DNA of 64,000 nucleotides from Gonapodya prolifera JEL478 (Eukaryota; Monoblepharomycota; Monoblepharidomycetes; Monoblepharidales; Gonapodyaceae): assembly GCA_001574975.1 (NCBI GenBank), contig KQ965737.1, positions 846,288-910,287 of the forward strand, given 5' to 3'. The notes under the pieces were generated by a model. The model was not told the origin of the DNA. It did no database searches and saw only the letters and a list, made by a program, of their open reading frames with translations. The position numbers and the translations under genes were made by a program. Positions 10,388 through 23,437 of the stretch are shown piece by piece; the stretch's first letter is position 1, and each line of letters begins with the position of its first letter.

Positions 10388-13300
10388 TTAACTTCCACGG
10401 AAACAAGCCGTAATTACTGCTGTACTTTTGCGACACTCTACCAAGTATTCTCGAACAGACCTATTGAAGAACGTCAGATGAGAAAACGCGAACTCAGGTT
10501 CCGCACTCACCGAAGCATCTCGGTCATACCCGCGTTGTTACCTCCTCGAAGTTGACCCAACCCGCTGACACCCCCAGATGAATGCTCGTCCTCGTAGACC
10601 GTCCCGCGCTCCACGCTCTCGTAAACAAGCTTCAGTATCAAACTGGACAATGGTGTCTCGAAACTCGCGAGTGACTGGTGAAGAAACTCGGTCTCGAGGG
10701 TCGCTTGTAGCATTCCAGCAACACTGAACTTGTCTACTTTGCGAAAGCATGAGAGGACACATTGCGCAACTTCCACGAAGAGTTCAGAAAGTGCACGCCG
10801 AACGAGCGATTTGCTGACATCGCTAACTTCCGAGTGAATCATGACCAAGGACACCAGAAGGTCGTAGACATACGGGGACACCTCTGCCAGTTGAGGGGTT
10901 AGGAAGAGACACAACATCATCCACAGTAGTACCTACCTTGTGGCCTCGAGATAAGGAACCAGTCGATGCCGCTGTAAAGGATACCAGTGCGCACAACTTC
11001 ATCGAGACGAACGGTTTTCCTTCGAATAAAGGCTTCGAAAATAATCGCATCTAAATGGTCCGCAATATCGCGAAACACCTGTAAGCGTGTCAATTATTGT
11101 GCTGCACACTTCAATCCCTGCGGCAACTTACTTGAGCCTCCTTGTTCAAAGGAATAGCAAACATCTCTTGAAAGGAAGAGAGAAGTTTCGGAACCATAGA
11201 GTTCCGAAAGTGTGTAAGGTTACTCAGCACCACCAGTGAACGAACATCCTGAATTTTGGTGGAATGTTAAGGGAGAGGCAGCAGGCCAGCATTGCAGAGT
11301 ACCAGCTCTCACCTGACGGGAGACATCGACGGCTTTCGTCTTCTTTTTTGAAGTCGCACCTCCAGCAGTTGCTGCACCACCATCCTTGAACGCAACTTCA
11401 TCTGCCCAAGCCATATCAGACTTTCTCCTAGTTGCTGATTCAGTGTCTTCGGATGTATCTATCGCGGACGCAGCTTCGTCTCCTTCAATGCCCATCAACG
11501 CTCTTCGTTTCGAAGCGTTCCCACGGGAAGGTCTCCACTCCACTGCAAGCCAGTGGAGACCGTCGACAATAGCGTACAGAGAGTCGAAGAATGACGCTCG
11601 AACACTTTCAAGATTCTCCCTTAGCCGAGCATCATTGGAAGTTCGATTCAATCCCGACAATGCATTGTTCGATTGTTTCCAAGTTGACTCCCCCGAGGGA
11701 TCATCACCGTACAGTGAGGCGTTGGAATTCACAATTTGCCAGACCGTGCGGACGGAAAACTTGATAAAGTGATTGTAGAGTCGTAGGAATGTTGTCGTTT
11801 CTGACCAGTTCGTTGGACCATCGAAGTCGGTCTTGCCATCTATTCGCCGCATCTGCGGTCCTTCGACATCAAAAGTCCAGTCTTCGTACTGATAGAAATT
11901 TCGAGATTCTGTTCCATCGTGTCGGGTTGTTCCGAGTTACTGAATGGATACATTTCTCTGGCTAGTGAACTCACCTCGCACAATTCCATTGCATATCACT
12001 TCCGAAGCTCTCCATTTAATTTTTTCAACAATCTCGACGAGGTCAGCCATTGCTTCATCCTCGCCAATGACTCTTACGGTCCGCAATTCTTCGCATGCTT
12101 GAACAAGATCATCCAAGACACGTGTAAAAAAATGCGATGCGGTGAGAGGATGGCTAAACAAATAGGTGGACAGCTCAGCAGGAGGAGGAGGGGGAGGAGG
12201 AACTGGTGCCAGCTTCTTGTCACCGAATTCACTGTCAAGCTCTGGTTCACCCTTTGCCGGAGCAGGGGGACCCAAGGTGACAGATGGCGGAGGGATTGGA
12301 GACCCAGAGCGACCATCTGGAGGCGGCTGATTAGCCCCGAATGCCATCGTTGTGCGCAATGTGGCAAGGGGTGTGGACAAGAAGAACACTTCCGATAGAA
12401 CGGACGAGTAGAATGTAACAATTTGCTTCATCATGAAGTTCACATGATCCATCTTTCGAGATTCCGTCGGCTGTCGTTTCCGTCTTGAGGCGTCGGAGGA
12501 ATAAGGCTGTGGGGTCTGGTGCCAACAATGAATGATTTGAACGTTTTAACCTCCAATGCATGACCACGATACACACTGCTTTTGAAAATTTGCCCTCAGC
12601 AAAGTGGGATACAAGCCGCCAGAAGTCCGGCAAAGAGTTCAGAAGCACATGTGATAGCCTCTTAATGAGTTTGGCAGTTGCCTTCCACACTTGCACATCC
12701 ACATCCCTAGCTAGAAAATGAATGGGATTTCAGGTATTGCCGAATTACCCCGGTGCCTCACACTCACGTACCAAATGCTTTTTGGTATTCTTTCCCACTC
12801 TTGCCCGCAAGTACAATGGCCTTCGTGAACTGGGCAGCAGACATACCGGCCACTCGGGCAGGTCCACCACCTGGATCCATCTTTCCGTCACCCCCCTCGT
12901 CGTCGGAGTCTACCGCTAGTGCTCTCGCTTGGGCACCGGTGTCAGATTCAGCAGGAGCTTTGCGAGTTGGAGCGACACCTTTTGTGCTCATTCCACGGCG
13001 GCCAAGAGCCGGAGGCACGGTGGTTCCTCCAGCGTTTCGATTTGCACCAGCGGATGATGGTTGGCGGCCAGTTCGAATGACTTTTTGTGGCAAATTGGGT
13101 GTAACTCTCCCTCGTGTAAGTCGAAATGACTTTCTCACTCACGTTCTAGTCGGCTGACATACTCCTGGTATGCATCTTGCATCAATCCCACGATAAACCT
13201 GAACTGGCTTCTGAGGTAGAACCAGACAGGATCAGCCTCAGAATCAAGATCCAGAAGGTATGAAATAACTTTTTCTTGGGCGTCCAGTGGAGCCCAAGGA

Positions 13301-14952
13301 TCGTCAAGCTGTTTAAGCAGCTGGGAACAGAGAGAAGAAACAATCTTTTCGACCTCTGTCCAAACCCGATCGAAAACTGTGGGAAGTGGTGAGTGAAATG
13401 GGACAAGCAAGCAAGAGAAAACAACTCAACTCTTCTGAGGCCGTTGAACCGTCTGCATTAACAGTTTACCCCTCTTGTAATCGCGGACTGCGATGTCAAC
13501 TTTTCCCTGAAAACAGCAAGAAATAAGGACAACTGGAGTTTAAGATCATCATGTTTTGCCCACCCTTCGCATCGAATCTTGTAGGGAGCTCGGGAGGTTA
13601 AAGAAAACCTTCCATCGCTCAAGCATACCAAGAGCGATACGAATGCGCTCTGCCTGCTCACGCCGTTCAAGTAGCGGAAGCCAGACCTCTTTCGCACGTG
13701 TCGAAACGGCTTGAAGACATTAACAGATTTAGGAAAATGTGATACCATAAACTGCTGCACATAGATAACACTCACTGTCCAAAGCGGAGCCAAAGTTCTC
13801 CATTCCAAACTCAACAGAGGAGTTCATGTCGCGGGATCGAAACTCTTTGTAGAGGTCTGCGTGGCCGCTTGAGAGATATTATCTATACTCTTGAAACGCA
13901 GTCCACGCACCGTCAATCGTGCTCTTCGCTGTCACGAATCGGTCGAAGTTTTCCTTGACCACCACTTTAAGGGTTTCATTCCATTGAGCCACGGAATGTC
14001 GCAAGTGATCCGCCCCCCGTTCCAAATCATCGTATGCGGTGCCGCGGTGAATTTCACGTAGAAATAGAACAGGTTGAAATGACTTTGATGAGATGTTCAA
14101 TCGAGGATCAGACGCTAGTCGTATGAAGTCAGCGACAAATAGGTATACGAATGCCAGATGGAGAACCAACGCGAAATTTGGTCTCCTTTCTTGTCAACCA
14201 CATCCTGAGAAGAGCTACCCCTTTGCTTCCGCTTGCTTCTTCCAGGGAAGATGCTATCCCTCACACCAAGCGGATCCTCATCTACAGCAAGTGCCAATGA
14301 CTCTGTATAGTCGAGGAACCCGGGTGGTTGACGAGACTGTGCCCCACCCAGAAGGTCAGGAAGATTTTCGTCCCCAGCAGAAGGGGGAGTTGAGTTTGAA
14401 GTAGAATCTTCTGGCCAGACCTCCGTTTCAAGTCTAAGCAGTGACCGAATGCCTGTGTAAGCGTGGAGGTAGAAAGATTTCTTTCAAATGACAATCCTAC
14501 CCAAGTTCCTCCCGTTCAAGGCCGTAAAAAACCAGAACTATGTTGAAAGGTAAGGTTGCAACTTATCGCAAATGAATTACACAGCTGAGAGACTCACGCT
14601 TCTTTTCCTCATCTTTGGTAATTCTTCTCCTCGAGTCTTCGGATCTCCTAGACCTTGGGGTTTCGCTCGCGTACTGATCGTTTGGAGCTCCATAAGGGTC
14701 AGGAATGCTACCACTTGACCCTCCAGAGCCATACTTCTGCGATTTCCTAGATTCCCTTGATTCCCTGAGAGGAGAAGGGTGGGCAACGGAAGCTGAGCGG
14801 GTGGGTGCTTGCCCAAATGACTGGTCCGTAGATCGTCTGGACAGTGAATCACTTGCAGTCTCCCGTGAATCCCGTGAGTCCCGCGAATCCCTCGACTCTC
14901 TAATTTTTTTGCTAGAAGAACGGAGATCCGTCGACGAGCGCATTGACCGCAT
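10388..14952 (-). CDS. SEC5: exocyst complex component Sec5
   Basis: Sec5 is one of eight exocyst subunits that tether secretory vesicles to the plasma membrane. The N-terminus (14952 to about 14590) is a Ser/Arg-rich disordered tail with SRDSR repeats. The conserved Sec5 core follows: VDEDPLGVRDSIFP, SFQPVLFLREIHRGTAYDD, LKVVVKENFDRFVTAKSTID, LGMLERWKVFFNLPSSL, DPVWFYLRSQFRFIVGLMQD, then VNFMMKQIVTFYSSVLSEVF, TTTFLRLYNHFIKFSVRT, DWFLISRPQEVSPYVYDLLV, SLVRRALSELFVEVAQCVL, and a last exon ending REYLVECRKSTAVITACFRG. Low-complexity inserts occur around 12900-13050 (Gly/Pro/Ala) and 12180-12330 (a run of eight prolines). The protein is around 1,200 residues, long for fungal Sec5 because of these inserts. 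The first ATG in frame is used; an upstream GTG in the same frame is ignored. Confidence 0.88.
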
Positions 14953-15066
14953 ATCTGCGGTTACGCGCGATTGATGCACCCCAAGGCAAGGCGGCTGTGT
15001 TCAACTTCACAGGACTTCTGTGAAATCACATTTGTGTATTACAACTTTCAAATCTCGCAAAATTTC

Positions 15067-18000
15067 TTATATAGCTTTCGCGTCCAAATTCCTCACAATG
15101 TACCGGTATGTAAGTACCATGTCACCACCCCCCTTCCACAAATTGTAGCGAACGGCTGCAAGTGTGAGTTTGGGATCCAGAGGCTAATATAAGGAGTTTC
15201 CATTTCCTCAATTAGTTGCAAGGTTCAGAAGCGACAGCGTGACTCACCTGTCCGTGGCAGCAGAGTTCCAAAAAGTGTTCTGGTTTAGGATTGGCACTCT
15301 TTCCTCCACCTTCGAGATTCAGTTTCTCCACAATGTATGTCAGTAGCTTTTTAATGCGGAGCATTCGATTGGCTGACAGACGGTTATTCCTACGCAGAAA
15401 TCAGATTGAATGATCTTCCAGAGCCACTAAGTTTTGCGGCGCAATCACCCACCCATTCGGTAGTTCAGGAAGATCGGAGCCTACCGCTGGGGTCATGACA
15501 AAGCTCATTTTGACTGCTTCCTTAACGTTTGCTTTGCCTTCGACAACAAACTCATAGACCCAAGTGGGGATCACTTGACGGAGCCGCTCGACATCAGAAG
15601 CGTCGCCGATTGTCGCAGCAGTACCGCGGTAGAGATCAAGGAAGTTGCTGGCTTCCGACGATTCCTCAACCGAAACGATAATCGGAACATGGGGGGGTAG
15701 AATGAGTGGTGGATGATCTGGTTTTGCACCAGTAGAACCCGCCACGGAATCCTGTTTACAGAGTGCTCAGTTAAAGAGTCCACGCAACCGCGGAAACACG
15801 AAGGTATCACCTCATCAGCCGTGCCTGCCCTTGACCGGTCAGCCGACGCACTCTCTCCACCTTTCTTTCTCCATTTGAACATGTCCATAAAGCCACTAGA
15901 CGTTGCGGGTGGGGTGCCTGCACCAGACTTTTCACCTCCGGAGCTCGGTTGCCTTTCTGGAGTTGGCGGTGCTGAAGAGGACGGTGTAGCAGTACCGCCT
16001 GGTGTGACGGAGCTGCTCGGCACAAACACTGTTGTGCTTGGAGCATTGGAAGGTACCGCGGCTGCAATGTCGTTGGCTGGGGAAACTGAGACGTGAGGTC
16101 CAGATGAATCTTCTGTGAGGTTCACACCCTCATAAGAGGCACGGGGTGTGCCAGAGGTGGAAGGCGTTTTGGTATTACCGTTATCCCGTGCGCCACCGCC
16201 GCCAGGAACTTCTCCGTTCGGGCCGCGTGGAGGACTCACTGCAGAGACCGTGGTGCTCACTGAGGTGATAGGTTGTGAGCCTTTGAACCCAGGGTTACGA
16301 CAGGCTTCCCGGAAATTTTGGAACAGGTTGGTGAGTATCCATTTACCCACATTCACTGACAAGGTAGGTGTCGTATCAAACAGCGAAACCTTGGACTCAG
16401 ACTCGAGAAGACAAACCTCTCTGATCTTCGATTTCCGGGCCCACACCCTCTTTCACCACATCCTCCCAGTATGCTTCGGCATCAAACGCTCTGCTTTCCT
16501 CCATGTGAATCGTCAAAACACCGGTTCGGGCGTCCAGTGTGCACCAAGTTGCACACCAGTCGAGAGGATTAATCGAAGGATCGGCCAAAATTGATGCGAG
16601 AGGGGTGTGTGGAGGCAGCGTTCGCGCTTTGACACACTAGAGGATGCCACGTGATAAACCCTGCACAGAGCAAATCGTGACAAGAACGTACCCGCACGAC
16701 GTCCCAGATCGCAACGCCTCCTTCGCTGTCAACAGCCGCAACTTCTCTCCTATTGTTCAATACCTGCCAGGACACTATTCCAGCTTTGCCTTTTATTGTT
16801 CCACTTGGGTCGGGATTATGGCTAGCAGGCTCCACTTCAGCGTCTTCCGTGTCCTCAATCGGTTCGGCCGTAGGCAGCACGGAGGTTTTGGACGCAGAGA
16901 GCACACTCTCTCCAGTCGCACGAATTATCGATGCCGGTGGGATGGCCGTCGTTGTAGTTTCGTCCACTGTGGCGATGAAGGCGGGATAGAGGTACGACTT
17001 GACCGAGACGGCTTCATTGGGGGTTGTGGGAGTCGGAAGTGTGTAGTAGACCGGTTTAGTTCGTGAGAAAGGGACATCCGGCCAGCGGTGAATCGAAGAT
17101 GAGGAGGTGGCTGCCCAAACATAAAGGTCATCTATTGCAACAAGCTGAAGTAGAGGGACCTTTAAAACAGCGCAGACTCTGAAAAACGCAGGTGAAAGTA
17201 CCTTGGATACACCATTGCTCTCCCTTCCCACAGCGACGACATCGCCAGGCTCCTCGTCGTAGCCGCGTGTTTTAGAGTCACTCTTGCCAATGCTTGGATC
17301 CTCTAAACCTCGGCCACCTTTCCAGATCCAGCCATCTTTCCCTCCAGCCCACCAGACGTCGAGTGTCGGGTGTGTTGAGAAGAGCGACCACACCGAAGAC
17401 GCGGAATGCGACCACGTCGCAACGCAACGGTGCGGGGAAACGAGGTGCCACAGCTTGATGGTGGCATCGGACGAAGCAGAGAGTACCTTTGCAATCGTAA
17501 CACAATCAGTTCAAGAAATTTCTCCGCGTCAGACGAGTTCCCGGCCTAGGGTGGCTTCCGACCTGACCTGCTGTGACACTCACCCATTTCCCATCTTCAC
17601 TTACGACCACGGCCCTGACGTTGTCCGTGTGTCCAACCATCTTCACGGTCCGTCGCGGCACCCTCGGGTCCCAGCATCTGACGTACCCTTCGGTACTTCC
17701 ACTGACCAAAATCGACCCCACTTTGTTGGTTCCAACGGCATACACACTGGCTTGGGGTTCACCCATGACCACTGTCGCGCCTTCGTTATACAGATTCACG
17801 CCCCAAAGAGATCTTACCGGCGCGGGCCGGCATTCCTGTAAAGACCATAGACAGATACGTCGGTCCGTCCCCGCGGAGGCAACCCAGTTGGCAAGAGGCG
17901 CTGCCGCAAGAGACTTGACGTAGTCGGTGTGAGCACCCAGACGGTGCGGCTGTGGTGTGAATGGGGGGTTGGTTGGGGGTCCGACGAGGTACGAGCTATC

Positions 18001-18794
18001 GGATTCGGAGGGAGGATGGCTTGGCCACAGATTCAGCGTTCGGTCGTTGGACGCAGACACAACTGAAAAGTATGGTCTGTCGTAAGATTGGAGCTCAAAG
18101 CAAACGAAAGACATTTCAAGTCGGAACGACAAGTGCCACATCCTCGGTAAATTCAAGGGCACTTGCTGCTGTTGTTTATCCGACAACCTTGAGGTAATTC
18201 ACACTCACAGTGACGATTGCCATTCACAAGCGCAATATCGTTCACCCAATCAGTGTGGTGGCGAAAAGTTGCACGATGTGTGGTGGCAGGAGGGACGAAA
18301 ACACGTCGTTTTCCCTCAAGAGGAATCTCCAACGCAGCACGGCCACCAATTGGAGAAGATGCCACCCCGGTAACCGGGGTTGCGGACGCAACGAAGGAGG
18401 ATTGGGATTGTGAAAGCTTTTTGGCGTGATTCGGTGCACTCGGCCCCGAGCCACCCTCCGCCTGTTCGCCCGGGCTCGCGGACGTCGAGGCGGCGGACGT
18501 CGTAGCTTCAGTAGCACCGAAAAAATCGAACTGCTCGGCGCCTACAGGCACTTCGAGTGGGTGGCTGCGTTTCCCCAACCCAAGGTGAAGATCCCAAGAG
18601 TTTACAACGGCATCGCGTCCTCCCGAGTACAAAATTCCACCACGATCCGCGAGGCTTGCATCGTCGCCTCTGACGACGTGAGTCTCCGTGTCGATCGCTA
18701 GGGCATTGATGCCCGAGCGGTGGGTGGAGTCCGTGTAATCGTCCGTTATTACATAGGATACGCGGGTCCGAGACACTCGGCGAATCGTGGCCAT
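15067..18794 (-). CDS. WDR48: WDR48/UAF1-like WD40 protein, activator of USP1/USP12/USP46-type deubiquitinases
   Basis: WDR48 binds and activates ubiquitin-specific proteases. The N-terminal beta-propeller shows the family order: SGINALAID, ILYSGGRDAVVNSWDL, FRHHTDWVNDIALVNGNRH, YFSVVSASNDRTLNLWPS, LGAHTDYVKSLAAAPLANWV, ASAGTDRRICLWSL, GSILVSGSTEGYVRCWDPR and MVGHTDNVRAVVVSEDGKWV. The C-terminal family domain (DUF3337) follows: WCATWCTLDARTGVLTIHM, VNVGKWILTNLFQNFREACR, LPELPNG, NRLSANRMLRIKKLLTYIVE, HFLELCCHG, and the last exon PLDPKLTLAAVRYNLWKGGG. A Ser/Thr/Pro linker at about 16290-15850 separates the halves. The start is the ATG of MATIRRVSRTRVSYVI. The upstream region has no better start. 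The gene is complete. Confidence 0.9.
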
Positions 18795-20487
18795 TTAGAA
18801 TAGGTTTCTCCTGCTGTCGAACCGAGGTGTCCAGGTCTCCGGACTGACTTGGAGCCACAGTCACCCGCGAACGGAGCCGGCACCTTTGGAGTTGTCCGAG
18901 AGATTGGTTTCTCCCGCACCTTGTGCTGGCAAATGTCGGGATCGATGATGCCACGTGAGATATCGACGAGGGGAGGTTGAGTGTTGTCTGGAGGTGATCG
19001 GACCGCACCTATTTTTACGCGATGAGCCATTCCTGGCAATGAAAGAAATGTTTGCGACAGGTAAGCCCACTGCAGGCCCTCTACGCAGTCGTATGCTTTA
19101 TTAATTATACCCTCTTCGGACTACAACAGATTGACCAGACTGACTGCATACAACTGATGACAACAAATGACGAATACAAAATCGCGACTACTGCGAATGT
19201 CGCTGCAAGAAACCTTTGGGGCACCAATCCCCATCCGCACTTATTTGGGGGGAGCTGATATCAGGTTATACCCCGTTTCTGTGACTCCGATTCCGCCATG
19301 ATGTTTTGCTCTCCAGCATCACAGTCACTACCAGCTAATCCCGCTGACGGTCCGCACCCCCCAGTTCTTCCCATACCCGCGGCATGGGTATGGCGAGTCA
19401 TCCTACAACAACCACGACAGCTACTTTATTTTCTGTGAGTCACAAATATCGAGAGATCTGTCTCCAATGATCCCGAGGTTCGAGAAGCACATCATGGATA
19501 CCGTCTTTACGGTCCCCAATCGCTCCATGGACTACGGTGGTCACTATCGGACTTCGCAAGGCGTGTGTTTCGCACACTCGAAGCAGCAATTACTGCTCTA
19601 CACTCAATAAGTCTCGACTGGAGTCAACACCGAGCAAAATTACTTCGGTCGATGTAATTTCGGTAATGAGATTGATGACGTTTGAAAACTGAGCTCGGTA
19701 TCATTCATGGATGTTGATTTGATGACCATGTTCGTATGTGGCCAGCATACGTCGGACCAAACAGGGCTTGCTGCACAAGAGGGTTTGTCCTGGACATTCA
19801 TTCGCTGACACTGACGAGTCCGACTGGTTCGTTGGGGCCAGGTCCCCACAGCGGAAAGCCAGCACCACCTCTACAACGGCAACTCTACACTTGGCTGGAG
19901 CGAAAATTGAGTGGAGAGTGCAGAAAATCGACTGGAGAGTGCAGGAATCGACGCCCACAGGGTGGAAGTCACAAACGTGACGGCGGGAACTCTCAGACCC
20001 GATCAACAAGATACTGCTCTAACAGACCGATGCCACCGCAAAATCAGTGACTGGTGGGCATGTGAAGCAAGACGCAGTTTAAGTACCTTCCATGATTTCT
20101 TCCTCCGCAAAGCGTCGACGTGGGGTGGTGATGTTGGTTGGTAACGTTCCAGCAACCCAGCCCCCCCTTGCATGCTCCACGGGGCAGTCCACAGATACCG
20201 CGCCACTGTGGAATCAGCCACCCGCTTCGTGCAAACACGCGGCCTCCCGTCGCTTATCTGTGGAGCATCGATCAGAACAGTGGAGGTTTGTGAACTGCGG
20301 ACACACCCGCCACCGACCAGCGCTTCACTCGAACTCTTCTTCCTCCCGTTGTATCAAAATCAAAGCTAAATATCAGAGTATTCTTTATAAGCTATTCATT
20401 CCAATTTTATGCGGGATAGAACCCCCGCGAAATCTCCCCTACAATTCCAACGTTGGCTCCACCGAACCAGCCCCGTCCTGACAGAAA
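18795..20487. other. 1.7-kb gene-poor interval
   Basis: Between the start of WDR48 and the 3' end of the Nudix gene I find no convincing gene. Short open frames on both strands have no recognisable sequence and no consistent splice structure. The only local structure is a short direct duplication of a GACTGGAGAGTGCAG-like unit near 19905-19945. The part next to 18795 presumably holds the WDR48 promoter. Confidence 0.4.
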
Positions 20488-21498
20488 TCACATGACGCCT
20501 TTCCGTTTACGCGAGCTCTGTCGTGCAGAGCCGTCACTCGACTCGACCTTCTTCCACCTCTGCGATCGTTCAATGTCCTTGGTCCACGTTCCGTTCCGTT
20601 CAAAGTTGGGTTCTCGACCGAATGCCGCGACAGCGGTTTCAAGGCATATGTCAGCTGGGAGCGGGGATTGAGGTCGGTGTGGTCAGCGATGTGTGAGACA
20701 AGTATCATTATCGAGGGCAAAATTGTGATAGTGCAACCGCTCACCAGTCATCCAATTGACAACGTCACTCCGTGCCACCGGTTCGCTCACAGCATCAGGG
20801 GTCGACTGCGGCGCGTTACTGTCGTCTCCCTCCCAAAACACCTGCACATTGTACGTGTGCACAAGTCTGCGTTTCCACCAGCTTTGGTACGACGAGTGCT
20901 GGCCGTCCTCCGGTTCCAGGAATGTCTTTAGTGGAACCCGCACGACGGCTTGAACCTCGGCGGGGTTGCAGACGGGGCGGAATGACGGATGCACGAGACA
21001 TACGATCGGAGTCACGATAAGATCATCGCGGGCGAGGTGGAGAGGAAGCGTGCAGAGCGGTTCGACAAGAGAGGGGGGCAAGGCGATTTCTTCCTCTGCT
21101 TCTCGTAGCGCAGTCGCGAGAAGCGTCGGATCCACATCGTCCAGCTTGCCTGGTGGTTTTTAGATTCGCCGTTTATCTGACTAAGGGGAAGTGACCCAAC
21201 ACGTACCACCAGGCAATACAATAGCACCGCCGTGAAAACTCATTCCTGCGCTCCGCTTCGTGAGAATCACGTCCAATTCGTACCCGGCGCTTGACTTGCG
21301 GACAGTCAAGGGAACCATAACCGCACTTCTACCGTGCTGGTGGATTTGGTACGGATCGGGAGCGTCGCCCACAGAACGAAGACGGGATATCAAGGGAGCC
21401 AAATTGCCGGGAACGAGCGAGGACGGTTTCTCGAGTAGATGTGATTGCGAGGTGATTTTCGATTCTGCGGTAGCATCGGTTTGAAGATGCGCTGCCAT
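20488..21498 (-). CDS. Nudix hydrolase, CoA diphosphatase-like
   Basis: Enzymes of this family split CoA or acyl-CoA into 4'-phosphopantetheine and ADP, often in peroxisomes or mitochondria. After splicing, the Nudix box reads LPGGKLDDVDPTLLATALRE then AEEEIAL, with the G-K-x-D-x-x-D start typical of the CoA subgroup rather than the usual GX5E. Upstream is GRSAVMVPLTV; downstream are TPIVCLVHP and, after an intron, LETAVAAFGREPNFE, like the G-R-x-P-x-F end of PCD1/NUDT7-8. The protein is about 290 residues. The frame extends upstream to 21648 without an ATG, so MAAHLQTDAT at 21498 is the likely start. The stop is taken after the final intron (ending RKRKGVM). The gene is divergent from the NmrA-like gene. 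Confidence 0.85.
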
Positions 21499-21705
21499 CG
21501 CAAGTGGGAGGAGACACACAGCAGTCGGACGACAGAGGACAGAGCGCGCCGCTGGAGCAAGGAGATACGCTCCTCTAGCTACGCGATCGCACGCAAAGAG
21601 AGCGGAACGCAGCGTGTCACGTGGACTTGGTGGAATCCGGAAGCTCAACTCTGGCTCCCTGCGGACAGCCGAACTTCATCCACCTTGTAAAGCCGCTTCA
21701 CCTCA
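21499..21705. promoter_or_regulatory. 207-nt bidirectional promoter interval
   Basis: The Nudix gene (minus) and the NmrA-like gene (plus) start only 207 nt apart, so this short GC-rich stretch must serve both or lie within their 5' leaders. No TATA-like element stands out. The minus-strand frame of the Nudix gene stays open through much of it. Confidence 0.45.
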
Positions 21706-23320
21706 ATGCCGTTCCGTCGCATCGCCATCGCGGGCGCATCGCAATCGCCGAACGGCCACTCCACGGGCTACGCCATCGCAAAGAAGCTGCTGTTGGAACG
21801 GCGAGAAAGGAGCCGATTCGATTCCGTCACGATCCTGGGGCGAAAGAAGTCGGTGAGATTGATGCCCACATCGTATTGGATTGCTTGAAAATGTTTTTCT
21901 CATGGCGATTCCTTCCTAATGCCTCAGTCCGCTGACAAACAGGCCTCAATCGACGAACTCGTCAGTTTGGGGGCAGAGTATCTTCCGATTGAGTACGGGA
22001 ACGTCGATGAAACTGCTCAGGCGCTGAAAGAGAGGAAAATAGATTGTGTGCTATCGTGCCTAGCTGTGAGCGGTGAGATGTGATTCTTGCGAGCTGGTCG
22101 TCTTTCGTCGGACGTGACATGATTGGACCTAGACCCAAAGGCTATCGGAGAATCGGAAGTAAATTTAGTGAAAGCATCCGCAAAAGCTGGAGTGAAGCGT
22201 TTTTTCCCGAGCCAGTGAGTTGACGGTCGCTTGCTCTAGCTCTTGGGAGTTTACTCGGGAAGTGCGTCATCCGGATTTCACGACACAAAGAAATTTGTGC
22301 TTCGTAGCGACGCCATTGTCCCAGCACAATGTGTTATTCCTGGACTTTCTTCTTCGAAGTGGAGAACAGACGAATGACGTTCCAAAAAAAGAATGCACCG
22401 ACCCAAGAACAGTGTTTCTGACTCAGGAATTGAATGAGCTGGCACATCAATTGGCATTCTTTTCTCACTAATGGTTAACTTTGCCAAGGTACGGGCCTGA
22501 CGATGACAATCTGCCGCCGGAACGTGTGTGGAGGATTTCTCAACGGAAGTCCCACGTGGCAAATCTTGGACAAAAACTGGGGATGGAAGTCACAAAGGTA
22601 CTCGTCCGGATTCCTTTCCTGGATCTTATAGAGTCATACCATCGTTCTTCCCCACAGGTCGTCACTGGAATATTCTACGAAGCGATATTCACAGACAACG
22701 GCGTCTTCCACTGGAGCGACGACGGAAAGTCCACACCTAAGGGGATTATTTGTGGAGAGGAGCGTTCCGGGGAGGTGATGGCGATCTCAATTGACGATGT
22801 AAGGCCCCCCTCGTTTGGTTCGAGCCATCAACCACACGTCACGCCCTCCATTCACCAGATTGCCAACTTCGTATCCGCCATGCTCTCCGCCTCCGACACG
22901 TCCCCCACCGCCAACCGCGCCGTGCGTATCATCGCGGACAGGTACCGCACGGGCGATGAGTTTGCACTGTTCGAGGAGGTCACGGGACGTACCGTCGAGC
23001 GCGTCAGGTACCCTATGGGGGATCCTATCAACGACAGAGGCAAGTTCCCGCAGTATCCGAGACTGGTGGCGGGAAACCATGTGAGTGTGCTTGTGGTCGC
23101 AAATTGAGGTTCCTTTCTCACCGCCCAGGGCACAACTGCACTTGTGCTTGTTCGCCATTTTGTGCGGAAGTATTACGTCGACCCTGCTCTTTCAGATAAC
23201 CATCTGTTTCCGGAAGTAACACCGCTGACGCTGCGCGAGTGGTTGAAGAAGCAGGTAGCGGAGACAGGCAGCGCGAGTCTTCGGTTCCCCGGAGGAGGGA
23301 CGCGGAAAGCGAGGTTGTGA
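21706..23320 (+). CDS. NmrA-like / isoflavone-reductase-type NAD(P)-binding protein
   Basis: This is an atypical short-chain Rossmann-fold protein. The first exon gives RRIAIAGASQSPNGHSTGYA with a glycine-rich dinucleotide site, then FDSVTILGRKKS. Next come LGAEYLPIEYGNVDETAQAL, IDCVLSCLAV, VNLVKASAKAGVKRFFPSQY, then QKLGMEVTKVLVRIPFLDLI, VFHWSDDGKSTPKGIICGEE, DDIANFVSAML (joined across an intron at about 22799-22859) and a last exon ending ASLRFPGGGTRKARL. This is the order seen in NmrA-like and phenylcoumaran-reductase-like oxidoreductases. Substrate is unknown. One intron (about 22216-22487) is near 270 nt, much longer than its 50-60 nt neighbours, and could hide an unrecognised exon. Confidence 0.75.
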
Positions 23321-23437
23321 GAGAGGGGTTGTAAAATAAAACTTTTGCGAACGACATATTATTTTGGCATGCATGACGTTGTGCAACAGCACAAAAACCG
23401 ATCTTCGCACAAAACCTCAACATCATCAAAGACTCCA

